Assembly: GCA_964617105.1 (NCBI GenBank)
Contig: CAZTWC010000131.1
Span: 1 to 9,674 of the forward strand
Direction: 5' to 3'
Source of the DNA: CAZTWC01 sp964617105 [NCBI: uncultured Myxococcia bacterium]
GTDB taxonomy: Bacteria; CAZTWC01
Length of the DNA: 9,674 nt
The position numbers and the translations under genes are program-made. Positions 1 to 6,709 of the stretch are shown here, one piece after another (position 1 is the stretch's first letter; each line of letters opens with the position of its first letter). Under the pieces are notes generated by a model. It saw nothing but the letters and a program-made list of their open reading frames with translations. It did not search any database and had not been told where the DNA came from.

Positions 1-533
1 CCGATACCTCAAAACTCAGCCGGGATCACACCATTTCAGTATCAAAAAGCGGTTTGATGACTATCACTGGAGGTAAATGGACCACCTACCGACACATGGC
101 CGAGGATCTGGTCGATCATGCCGAAATGCTAGGCGGTTTTGAGTCAATACCTTGCGTGACCAAACAGTTGAGAATCCACGGTTTTCATCGAAATCCAGAT
201 AAATTTGGCGAATTGGCCTGCTATGGCTCTGATGCGCCTGCTCTTAAAGATATGTTGAGACACTACCCCGACTGGAAGGAAAAGATCCATCCGCGGCTAA
301 CCCCAATTATTGCCCAGGTAATGTGGGCGATAAAATACGAAATGGCTCGAACTGTAGATGATGTTTTAGCCCGCCGCACCCGTTGCCTGGTGTTAGATGC
401 CAGAGCTGCCCTGGAAGCGGCTCCTAAAGTGGCTCGCCTGATGGCTAAAGAACTTGAGCGGGATGATATCTGGATAGCGGATCAAATTCAGACTTTTCAG
501 CAACTTGCCCAGGGATATATATTTGGTGAGTAA
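1..533 (+). CDS. glpD: Glycerol-3-phosphate dehydrogenase (FAD), C-terminal part, 5'-truncated by the window
   Basis: This is the C-terminal 176 residues of an FAD-dependent sn-glycerol-3-phosphate dehydrogenase, which oxidises glycerol-3-phosphate to dihydroxyacetone phosphate at the inner membrane and passes electrons to quinone. The reading frame is open from base 3; bases 1-2 finish an earlier codon. Visible hallmarks are the segment SGLMTITGGKWTTYR, which closes the FAD/substrate domain, and the C-terminal cap motif DDVLARRTRCLVLDARAALE, both typical of GlpD/GlpA. Family members are usually about 500-560 aa, so roughly two thirds lie upstream. The Met codon at 54 is internal and not a start. 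The gene ends in TAA at 531-533 and converges on the DUF401 gene with a 15-bp gap and no obvious hairpin terminator. GlpD and GlpA cannot be fully separated from this fragment, but GlpD is more likely because no long Cys-rich extension follows. Confidence 0.92.
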   Translation, partial: DTSKLSRDHTISVSKSGLMTITGGKWTTYRHMAEDLVDHAEMLGGFESIPCVTKQLRIHGFHRNPDKFGELACYGSDAPALKDMLRHYPDWKEKIHPRLTPIIAQVMWAIKYEMARTVDDVLARRTRCLVLDARAALEAAPKVARLMAKELERDDIWIADQIQTFQQLAQGYIFGE

Positions 534-548
534 TTAAGCATAATTGAC

Positions 549-1847
549 TTATCCAAAAACTATCCTGAACAAAAAGAGTAATCCCACGGCAGTAATCAAC
601 ACTGACAGGGCAGGGCCCACCAGAAAGCGCATCGATCTAAACAGAGAACCAGAAAAATATTGGCTGGTGATAACAAAACAGATATGCACTGGCGAAAAGA
701 TCATACCCATGTACCCAAAGGCGTACGACATGGTAACTATAGATTCTAAAGGAAAACCGGTATCTATCTTAGAAATAAGCATCAAGATAATTGGAAACGA
801 TAACCCCACAAAACCAATGGCAATGCCGGTTACCATTCCGGCAAACAGGGGTAATATGGCCAGCAGGGGCACAATTGGTATTCCAAAAGACTGTAGTTCC
901 TGACTGATCATGGTCATCACTCCGCTGATTTCCAGCAGGTTGCGAAAAGCCATCAATCCTGAAACCATCAATACAAACAAACCTATTTGCTTAGAAAACA
1001 GGTGAAAACTTACGGTTTTAACAGACAGTTTGTATTTTGCCATAATAAAGAGCAACGTCACAGCCAAACCAGTGATAATCGGCAATATTTTGCTGGCTAC
1101 ACCTTTGGGCAGCAGGGGAGAAAACAGAACAGAACAGAAAATAAAAATCACCACCACCATAAAAATGGGAGCCAATTCAGATAGCAGTTTTCCGTTCACC
1201 GATCGTCCCGCAGCAGGGCAGGGCGAAGCTCTATACTCCCTGTCAGGTCTGGGCATGATAAACAACCAGCCGGCTACAAGACTTATGGGGGTGTAGAGGA
1301 AGGTTATCAGGATAAAACGCCAGGTGACCATATCGGCCAAAGTAGCCGCCAGGATCATACCGGGATAGAGGGGCCACCAGTACTCCCACACATGCCTGAA
1401 CCAGTAGTTGATGGCAATTTTGCGCTCTGGTTCGATATCCATTCCCTGGAGGGAGGTTTTTACCATGGGAGCAGAAAACACCGCACCGCCCGGCATAGGT
1501 AAAAGGCCTATCAATGCCGGCAACGCTGCCGATGCCAGCCGTTTACTGCCCAGGCGCTGCTCCACCAGAGAAACCATCCGCTTGAGGCTGCCGGTAAGTT
1601 CCAGCAGCCGGTTAAAAAGAATTATTAATGATATAGCCAAGTTAAGCAGGATAGTCTGGGGTTGCAAAAAAGCCTCTGCAATATGATATAAAGTGCTGGA
1701 AAAGGTGACACCGTTTAGAACACCGGTTAGTAAAGCACCGCCCAAAAAGGCTAAGCCGGCCGGTATTTTGGCTGCAATCACACTCACCATCAGGATAAAA
1801 ATCATCATCGTCTTGGCAGTGGCAGAAAATTCGATTATCTGTTCCAA
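549..1847 (-). CDS. DUF401-family integral membrane permease
   Basis: A 432-aa, very hydrophobic protein with about ten membrane segments. I recognise it as the DUF401 family (Pfam PF04165), which is distantly related to ion/organic-acid transporters of the GntP/ArsB type; its substrate is unknown. Two conserved loops stand out: LPMPGGAVFSAP at about residues 116-127 and NYWFRHVWEYWWPLYPG at about 147-163. The second is the strongest family signature. The start shown is a TTG codon (1845-1847) with no good Shine-Dalgarno; an in-frame TAA lies 7 codons upstream and there is no ATG in between. A later Met pair at residues 14-15 (first base 1808) is the alternative start and would shorten the first membrane helix. 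The gene is convergent with glpD and divergent from the GTPase pair, so it is probably transcribed alone. Transport of a carboxylate or similar anion is only a guess. Confidence 0.85.
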   Translation of the reverse strand: MEQIIEFSATAKTMMIFILMVSVIAAKIPAGLAFLGGALLTGVLNGVTFSSTLYHIAEAFLQPQTILLNLAISLIILFNRLLELTGSLKRMVSLVEQRLGSKRLASAALPALIGLLPMPGGAVFSAPMVKTSLQGMDIEPERKIAINYWFRHVWEYWWPLYPGMILAATLADMVTWRFILITFLYTPISLVAGWLFIMPRPDREYRASPCPAAGRSVNGKLLSELAPIFMVVVIFIFCSVLFSPLLPKGVASKILPIITGLAVTLLFIMAKYKLSVKTVSFHLFSKQIGLFVLMVSGLMAFRNLLEISGVMTMISQELQSFGIPIVPLLAILPLFAGMVTGIAIGFVGLSFPIILMLISKIDTGFPLESIVTMSYAFGYMGMIFSPVHICFVITSQYFSGSLFRSMRFLVGPALSVLITAVGLLFLFRIVFG

Positions 1848-1850
1848 TTT

Positions 1851-1881
1851 AAGTTGACCATTACATTAATTAAAGTTGACC
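1851..1881. repeat. 9-bp direct repeat AAGTTGACC, 22-bp period, upstream of the DUF401 gene
   Basis: AAGTTGACC occurs at 1851-1859 and again at 1873-1881, so the copies are 22 bp apart, about two DNA turns. They sit 4 and 26 bp upstream of the assigned TTG start of the leftward permease gene. Same-face spacing next to a gene start is what a direct-repeat operator for a regulator would look like. The repeat is seen directly; the operator role is inference and no regulator is identified. Confidence 0.4.
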
Positions 1882-1964
1882 CAATTAGAGTAGCAAATTA
1901 AAATAGTTTCAGCAAGCAGCCCTCGGGCTTGATCCAAAACCGCGTAGGCTGAAAATAAATTAGA

Positions 1965-1993
1965 TTGCGATAAAGAGTTATTTTTTGTATGCT
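1965..1993 (+). promoter_or_regulatory. Candidate sigma70 promoter for the GTPase pair
   Basis: A -35-like TTGCGA at 1965-1970 and a -10-like TATGCT at 1988-1993 are separated by exactly 17 bp; each matches 4 of 6 consensus positions. Transcription would begin near 2000, giving a 5' leader of about 14 nt to the ATG at 2014 or 23 nt to the ATG at 2023. The surrounding DNA is AT-rich. Position and spacing are good, but the hexamers are only moderate. Confidence 0.45.
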
Positions 1994-2013
1994 TCATTAC
2001 TTGAAAAAGTATC

Positions 2014-4035
2014 ATGAAAGCGATGGATCTACTTTTGACATCAGAATTCAATTTTAACGACCAGGTGCATGAAGCGCTGAAAATTCTACGAAAGCGCCTA
2101 CCCCAATTAGTTGACACTTTGCACCTCCCTGCCGATCAAAGCCTTAACAATTGGCTTCAAGTGCTCTACTCGCAACTGATCCCTCAATACGATCCTGAAT
2201 TCCCTCTGCTGGTGGCAATATGCGGTAGCGGCAGTTCCGGCAAATCCACCCTGTTCAATTCCTTAATCAATAAACATCTAGCGGTTGTGAGAGGCCAGGC
2301 TGGCATAAGCCGTCGGGTTCTGGCGGCCGCTAAGTCAGAAAAGTTTGCCAACCGGTTGTTTATGAATAATATGTTCCAACATTTTGGTACTATGCCGCAA
2401 CCATTGGCCAATCAGAAGGAATTACTGACCCCCGGTCCTCCGGTTTATACTGTTACTCAAGATGTTCCGGATAATGTGGTCTTTATCGACACACCAGATT
2501 TTGACACTGGTTTCAACCATGATTATACCAATCGAAAAATAGCCAAATCAGTGCTGGTATCGGCTGATATACTGATATACATCTTTACCAATACCAACTA
2601 TAACAATCGGGAAGATACCCGCTTTATCTCCCAAATGCTTACCGAATGCGGGCGTAAAAAATGTATCCTGTTATATCGTGTTTCCGGCAATTTTACCAAT
2701 CAGGAGGTGCAGGACCATGCTAACACCCTGGCTAGCCATCTCTATGGCCCTGACTATGAAAAATATATTCTGGGCACCTATTACACCCGGGACAACAATC
2801 AGGTGGCTACCGGCAAAAGCATGATGGCATTGGAGCCGGCCCAGCCAGAAATGGATGATATTTTCACTCTACTCTCCAGCCTGGACCCGAGAACCATTCG
2901 CCAGGCCGAAAGAGGAGAAAAACTTTCCGCCTTGAGCCAGTACGCCCAATCGATTGCTAATCATGCCCAAATTTCTGTTGATAAATTACAACTTTACACC
3001 GATCTGGGCCGAATTGCTGAAAGCAATGCTATCTTCGAAGCGCTCAGCCATTTTCCCACCCGGGCTATTGCCGATTCCTTCAACCGGATATGGATGAATA
3101 CCAGCCCCAAATATATAAAAACGCTGCGCTGGTTTGGTAAAGCCATGGCCTGGCCAGGTCGCAGAGCATTATGGCTGACCCAAAAAACTATGGGCGCGAT
3201 GAAAAAAGGTAAACCTGAAGAAGAGAAAAAAAACCATCCAGACGCCACCGTGCAGATAGCCATTGATCTCTTACAGGCAATAAACAATCTTCGCAGTAAG
3301 ATATTATCTGCTACCCTTCAGGAAAAAACCACTGCTTCTGATCAAAACGGGGCCCGGCTAATCGCCCTTATAGACTCCATCAGAGACCGGACAGGCGATT
3401 GCTCTCAGGAATACCCCTTTTATGAAAGCGTTGCCAATCAAGGCTGTTATACTCTATTTGCCGAAACCCACCCGGCGATGGGACCATCTAAAGACAAACT
3501 CGAAACTGCACCTGATATCAAGGTTGAGGTGGATAAACTTGCCAATGAACTCTACTGTAATATACCCCAAAAACTTGAATCTGAACTGGGCCAAATTATC
3601 GCCCAATTCCGGCAAGAGATGAAGCCGTCTCAAAAAAGCCGGGAAATGTTGTTTGCCTCATTGGACGCATTGCCAACACTTATGGCGGTAAGTTATGTGC
3701 TCATGACCTCCGATGTGGTGGGAGGAACTACAATTGCCACCAAAATTGGCGGTATGTTCGGGCTTAATGACCTGTGTGCTTTAATTGCAATTCCAGCCAG
3801 TTCCGGTTTGAATGAACTCGATCGAAAATATCTTGAAAAAATGTTGGGTCCAGCCACAAAACAGTGGTTCAACTTGCGATCCGAGATGGTAAAGCAATTT
3901 CTTCGCCAAAAAATAACCAACCAATTCTTAGAGGAATCGGGCCGGATCCTGGCAGAAATTACTCCTCTGATTCATGAAACTGAGAAAGCGGCATCTTTAA
4001 TCATTCAAGCGGCGGAGGCCTATAATGCAACATGA
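2014..4035 (+). CDS. Large P-loop GTPase, first member of a membrane-associated GTPase pair
   Basis: A 673-aa protein with an N-terminal G domain after an ~65-residue helical lead. The P-loop is GSGSSGKS at residues 71-78, followed by STLFNSLI. The G3 motif is DTPDFD at 159-164, with Asp where most GTPases have Gly. The stretch where G4 should lie (ILLYRVSG) lacks NKxD, so guanine specificity is uncertain. A basic, Trp-rich segment (about 370-390) and a highly charged linker follow. A hydrophobic stretch at about 553-595 could insert in or lie on a membrane, as in bacterial dynamin-like proteins. The next gene starts inside the last codons of this one, and the two proteins share layout, so they probably act together. 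ATG 2014 has only a weak Shine-Dalgarno; ATG 2023 is equally possible. No family name is recognised with certainty. A dynamin-like GTPase is the best guess and a YeeP/Era-like GTPase is an alternative. Confidence 0.85.
   Translation: MKAMDLLLTSEFNFNDQVHEALKILRKRLPQLVDTLHLPADQSLNNWLQVLYSQLIPQYDPEFPLLVAICGSGSSGKSTLFNSLINKHLAVVRGQAGISRRVLAAAKSEKFANRLFMNNMFQHFGTMPQPLANQKELLTPGPPVYTVTQDVPDNVVFIDTPDFDTGFNHDYTNRKIAKSVLVSADILIYIFTNTNYNNREDTRFISQMLTECGRKKCILLYRVSGNFTNQEVQDHANTLASHLYGPDYEKYILGTYYTRDNNQVATGKSMMALEPAQPEMDDIFTLLSSLDPRTIRQAERGEKLSALSQYAQSIANHAQISVDKLQLYTDLGRIAESNAIFEALSHFPTRAIADSFNRIWMNTSPKYIKTLRWFGKAMAWPGRRALWLTQKTMGAMKKGKPEEEKKNHPDATVQIAIDLLQAINNLRSKILSATLQEKTTASDQNGARLIALIDSIRDRTGDCSQEYPFYESVANQGCYTLFAETHPAMGPSKDKLETAPDIKVEVDKLANELYCNIPQKLESELGQIIAQFRQEMKPSQKSREMLFASLDALPTLMAVSYVLMTSDVVGGTTIATKIGGMFGLNDLCALIAIPASSGLNELDRKYLEKMLGPATKQWFNLRSEMVKQFLRQKITNQFLEESGRILAEITPLIHETEKAASLIIQAAEAYNAT
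4014..4018 (+). promoter_or_regulatory. Shine-Dalgarno GGAGG for the second GTPase gene
   Basis: GGAGG lies inside the coding end of the first GTPase gene, 6 nt before the ATG at 4025. This spacing fixes the start at 4025 rather than the in-frame ATG at 4040. It also makes translational coupling of the two genes likely, because the upstream stop codon (4033-4035) falls just after this start. Confidence 0.8.
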
Positions 4036-5776
4036 GGCAATGACATTAACTGTTGAAGGTGAGTTGGCTGGACTCAGGTCACGAGTCGAAAATATTACCA
4101 ATACCCTGGCTACCATAACCTATTGGGAAGATGCGGCTAATTTGCAAGCCCAATGCCAACATGTGTTAAGGCAAATAGATACGATTCATGAACAATTAGA
4201 ATATAAGTTAGTGGTCACCATCGTGGGTGGCGGGGGCATTGGCAAATCCACCCTGTTCAATGCTCTGGCAATGAGCGATGACCTATCAAAAACCGGCAAA
4301 AAAAGACCCACTACCCGCAAGATGATCGTTCATGTCCAAAACAAAAGTGATGCCAAAGCCCTTTTGTCCCATATCGACCATGACGATGTCAGAATGGTTT
4401 CCAGTGTCAACGGGGGAGAGGCGCTGGCCAACATCATCCTGGTTGATACCCCAGACACCGATAGTAGTGAAAATGAACCACACCACCAATTGCTAAAAAA
4501 TATCATCCGGCGAAGTGACGTAATCCTTTGCTGCTTCAAAGCGGAGAACCCCAAACGATGGGACAACCTCAATTTCCTGAAGCCATTCATCGAACAGTAT
4601 CCTCATGAGCACCTCTACATTATTCTGACTTTTGCCGACCGCCAGGATGAAACCGAACTCAAGGAACATATTGTCCCCGACTTCAAGAAACATCTGGCCA
4701 AAGCCTGGGGGAGAAATTTTAGCCAATTGTTCTCTATCTCTGCTCGCCGTTACCTGCCAAATCCAAATTGGGAAACAGACGCCAAACCTTTGCACCAATT
4801 TGACCAATTTGAAGAATTGAGAAACGAAATTACCGGTTCAACCACTAAACCCAGCGCTGTAGTGAGTTCCAGACTGGCCAGAGCCCATTTTTTAAAGGAT
4901 ACTCTTTTTACCAATATGGCCCACTCTTTTAAGCACCTGGCCCCTTTGCAGGAGGTCAGGAAAGAGATCGGAAAATTGGAACATCAGGCAAAACAGGAGG
5001 CTTTAACTTCGCTGATAAATGAAGATAGGGAGTTGAGGCCAAAAATTAACGCCATGTTTTACAGTCGGCTGGCTGCAAACTGGTGGGGGCCAATTGGTTG
5101 GCTGGTAGCAATCTGGTTCCGCCTAATCGCCCTGGCCGCCAGTTGGCAGTCTTTTCGCTCTACCGGCAATCCGGCTGCCCTGTTGTCCAAAAGAATTTAT
5201 TCGCTGGCCAAGACTCAACCAACCAGCAAAAATGCAACTGATAATGCTTATGACCAAAATTTCTACGCCAATGCAATACTGCGCTATCGTGACATCTTTT
5301 TGCAAAAATGGCCCCCCATAGCTGACCGGCTGGTCCAACTTGGTTTTTCCAACCATGTTCGTGACTTGACAGTGGTGATGAGTGATCAGCAAGTGTTGGA
5401 GGATAATTTGTCAAGTCACTGGTTAAACAGTATGGTAAGGGAGGTGGAGCGACGTACCGCCATCCTCTCTTCTTTACCTTTGCAACTCTTATTCAACGCG
5501 GCGCCTATTTTGCTGGCAATCATATTTTGCCTGGAAACCGTGAACCAGTTTTTAGCCCACCACTACCTGCCGGCGGAATATTTCCTCCATGGTCTGGTTG
5601 CCCTGGGACTGACCCTGCTAATCTCTTTTTTCCTTTTTCAGTTTATTGTCCGGGCATTTAGTAGCTCACGGCTACTAAAAAAGGTTTGTAACAACTTTAC
5701 CTACGAGATTGAGAAGGAAAATAACTCTGTCTGCCCGTTGATTAAAGAGATTGATAGGTTGCTAAGGTTATTTTAG
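4025..5776 (+). CDS. P-loop GTPase with C-terminal transmembrane segments, second member of the pair
   Basis: A 583-aa protein. An N-terminal helical region of about 60 residues precedes the P-loop GGGGIGKS at 68-75. The G2 region contains RPTTRK. G3 is DTPDTD at 141-146, again with Asp in place of the usual Gly. G4 is degenerate (LTFAD, Asp205 kept but not NK), and a G5-like SISAR lies at 237-241. A Trp-rich hydrophobic segment (353-374) and two clear membrane helices (about 484-503 and 520-542) follow, then a short charged C-terminus, so the protein should be an inner-membrane GTPase. It overlaps the preceding gene by 11 bp, and the two share G-domain variants and a Trp-rich segment at a similar distance from the P-loop. 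This suggests an old duplication and a hetero-oligomer. No terminator is obvious after the TAG at 5774-5776. Function is unknown; membrane remodelling, cell-envelope maintenance or stress/phage defence are possible but untested. Confidence 0.87.
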   Translation: MQHEAMTLTVEGELAGLRSRVENITNTLATITYWEDAANLQAQCQHVLRQIDTIHEQLEYKLVVTIVGGGGIGKSTLFNALAMSDDLSKTGKKRPTTRKMIVHVQNKSDAKALLSHIDHDDVRMVSSVNGGEALANIILVDTPDTDSSENEPHHQLLKNIIRRSDVILCCFKAENPKRWDNLNFLKPFIEQYPHEHLYIILTFADRQDETELKEHIVPDFKKHLAKAWGRNFSQLFSISARRYLPNPNWETDAKPLHQFDQFEELRNEITGSTTKPSAVVSSRLARAHFLKDTLFTNMAHSFKHLAPLQEVRKEIGKLEHQAKQEALTSLINEDRELRPKINAMFYSRLAANWWGPIGWLVAIWFRLIALAASWQSFRSTGNPAALLSKRIYSLAKTQPTSKNATDNAYDQNFYANAILRYRDIFLQKWPPIADRLVQLGFSNHVRDLTVVMSDQQVLEDNLSSHWLNSMVREVERRTAILSSLPLQLLFNAAPILLAIIFCLETVNQFLAHHYLPAEYFLHGLVALGLTLLISFFLFQFIVRAFSSSRLLKKVCNNFTYEIEKENNSVCPLIKEIDRLLRLF

Positions 5777-5791
5777 GGCTCACTCAAAATT

Positions 5792-5823
5792 AACTTTTCA
5801 ATTGACAATCATTCTCAATTGCA
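5792..5823. repeat. 32-bp direct repeat, copy 1 (upstream of the DtxR-type gene)
   Basis: This segment is identical at 31 of 32 positions to 6654-6685, differing only at 5800 (A) versus 6662 (T). It carries the -35 hexamer and the Fur-type palindrome. Conservation extends about 10 bp upstream of the palindrome, more than a binding site alone would need, and suggests that a promoter/operator module was copied. Confidence 0.85.
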
Positions 5824-5830
5824 TTACGGT
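5802..5830 (+). promoter_or_regulatory. Fur-box promoter of the DtxR-type regulator gene
   Basis: The sequence TTGACAATCATTCTCAA is a palindrome (TTGAxAAT-C-ATTxTCAA) with one mismatched pair. Its core TGACAATCATTCTCA (5803-5817) agrees with the Fur 7-1-7 consensus TGATAATnATTATCA at all but two positions. A perfect -35 TTGACA (5802-5807) overlaps it, and a weak -10 TACGGT (5825-5830) follows after 17 bp, so bound repressor would cover the promoter spacer. This implies iron-dependent repression. The transcript would have a leader of about 165 nt before the start codon. Confidence 0.75.
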
Positions 5831-5885
5831 TGAAAGAGGCTTTTCCAGCAACAGGAGCAAAACTAACCAGCAGTGTCCGTCCCGG

Positions 5886-5948
5886 GTGTCAACTTTGTTG
5901 CGAATTTGACACCGACTCCCCCTGGCAGGGGGAGATCCCCGAAGGGGA
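5886..5948. repeat. Cluster of three hairpins with G/C runs in the DtxR-type gene leader
   Basis: Three inverted repeats follow one another: GTGTCAA/TTGACAC (5886-5892 with 5906-5912), an 8-bp C-run/G-run stem with a 3-nt loop (5916-5934), and TCCCC-GAA-GGGGA (5936-5948). More G residues follow to 5955. The composition differs sharply from the AT-rich surroundings. Such C-run/G-run hairpins are typical of dispersed intergenic repeats of the REP/MITE type, so a small inserted repeat is the likely origin. Effects on mRNA folding are possible. There is no T-run, so it is not a standard terminator. Confidence 0.6.
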
Positions 5949-5991
5949 GGGGGGGTAAAGGTTTTCGGATGGCAACTGCTATACTGCTATA

Positions 5992-5998
5992 GGGGTGA
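5992..5998 (+). promoter_or_regulatory. Shine-Dalgarno GGGGTGA for the DtxR-type gene
   Basis: GGGGTGA, which matches the GGTGA part of the anti-Shine-Dalgarno complement, ends 5 nt before ATG 6004. Its spacing favours ATG 6004 over the in-frame GTG at 5995, which lies inside the ribosome-binding sequence itself. Confidence 0.7.
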
Positions 5999-6003
5999 AT
6001 CTT

Positions 6004-6654
6004 ATGCAAAGAGAAACAGAAGAGATTATGGAAGCCATTTGGACATGTGAAGAACAACAAAAGAATTCTACCGGCCAGATAAGAGATATCTGTCATGTAA
6101 AAATATCGGATGATATTTTGGAAACTATGCAAAAAAATAATCTTATTGCCTATGATAACGAAAATATTTATTTGACTGGTGAGGGAAAAGAGATCGCCAA
6201 GGGGCTAATCAGGCGCAAGAGGCTAGCCGAGGAACTCTTGGAACATGTGCTGAATATCAAGGGTGACAAGGCAGATAAAATTGTTTGTGAATTCGAACAT
6301 TCGGTTATCCCGGAAGTGGAGGAGAGCATCTGTATTTTATTGGGCCATCCGGTTGAGTGCCCGCATGGTAATCCAATCCCGCCCGGCCCATGTTGCCTGG
6401 CCCACAAGAACAATATTGTCAAAAAAGTTGACTCTATCACTCAGTATAGAGTTGGAGATAAAGTAAAAATTTCCTATATCAGACCCGAATCACACCAAAG
6501 GCTTCATAAACTTTCAAGTTTTGGAATAAAGCCCGGAACCATCATTGAAATCCACCAAACCCACCCCAGTTTTATCGTAAAATATGATAATACGGAAATC
6601 GCTATGGACAAGGATATTGCCGAGAATATTTATGGCTGGAAAAGTATGGCCTAA
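6004..6654 (+). CDS. ideR: DtxR/IdeR-type metal-dependent repressor with C-terminal FeoA-like domain
   Basis: A 216-aa metal-sensing transcription factor (numbering from ATG 6004). Residues 1-65 form the winged helix-turn-helix, ending in the wing motif IYLTGEGKEIA. Residues 66-130 form the dimer/metal domain with RRKRLAEELL, the primary-site motif CEFEH (Cys95, Glu98, His99, matching DtxR C102/E105/H106) and GHPxECPHGNPIP. Residues from about 148 onward form an SH3-like FeoA domain (YRVGDKVKISYI...LSSFGIKPGTIIEI). By eye, the DtxR Met10 position is Glu7 here, and two ancillary-site His positions (79, 98) are Lys72 and Asp91, so metal choice may differ from classic DtxR. It should repress iron uptake or activate storage genes when Fe2+ (or Mn2+) is bound. 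The Fur-box promoter upstream places it under Fur control, and fur follows 55-67 bp downstream. The symbol ideR is used by analogy with Geobacter; dtxR or mntR are alternatives. Confidence 0.87.
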   Translation: MQRETEEIMEAIWTCEEQQKNSTGQIRDICHVKISDDILETMQKNNLIAYDNENIYLTGEGKEIAKGLIRRKRLAEELLEHVLNIKGDKADKIVCEFEHSVIPEVEESICILLGHPVECPHGNPIPPGPCCLAHKNNIVKKVDSITQYRVGDKVKISYIRPESHQRLHKLSSFGIKPGTIIEIHQTHPSFIVKYDNTEIAMDKDIAENIYGWKSMA

Positions 6655-6685
6655 ACTTTTCTATTGACAATCATTCTCAATTGCA
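6654..6685. repeat. 32-bp direct repeat, copy 2 (upstream of fur)
   Basis: Second copy of the segment at 5792-5823, with one mismatch. It begins at the last base of the DtxR-type gene's TAA stop and contains the Fur-type palindrome and -35 element that precede fur. The two copies are 862 bp apart. Confidence 0.85.
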
Positions 6686-6692
6686 ATATGGT
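6664..6692 (+). promoter_or_regulatory. Fur-box promoter of fur (autoregulation)
   Basis: Same architecture as the promoter at 5802: -35 TTGACA (6664-6669), 17-bp spacer containing the Fur 7-1-7 core TGACAATCATTCTCA (6665-6679), and -10 TATGGT (6687-6692), which matches consensus at 4 of 6 positions. Transcription should begin near 6699, so the fur leader is only about 11-23 nt. The overlap of operator and promoter predicts negative autoregulation by Fe-Fur. Confidence 0.78.
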
Positions 6693-6709
6693 AAAAAAAT
6701 AATTTCTGA

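Noticed and set aside
544-903. An open rightward frame with a Met start, antisense to the end of the permease gene
   Set aside because: It mirrors the membrane-protein coding frame on the other strand, has no Shine-Dalgarno and no recognisable domain, whereas the leftward frame shows clear DUF401 motifs.
1913-1931. Inverted repeat CAAGC/GCTTG as a terminator or operator
   Set aside because: The stem is only 5 bp with a 9-nt loop, there is no T-run on either strand, and no gene ends here.
4330-4807. Leftward open frames antisense to the second GTPase's G domain
   Set aside because: The rightward frame contains GGGGIGKS, DTPD and SISAR in proper order; the antisense frames show nothing recognisable.
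5863-5886. Stretch around TGTCCGTCCCGGG as the end of a REP-associated transposase element
   Set aside because: Similar short strings occur near such elements in memory, but no transposase or matching second end is present in the window, so no mobile element can be claimed.
5980-5985. TATACT as a -10 box for a second promoter of the DtxR-type gene
   Set aside because: No -35-like hexamer lies 16-18 bp upstream, and a start there would place the transcript's 5' end inside the ribosome-binding site.
5995-6003. GTG at 5995 as the start of the DtxR-type protein
   Set aside because: It lies within the GGGGTGA Shine-Dalgarno that is well spaced for ATG 6004; the three extra residues add nothing conserved.
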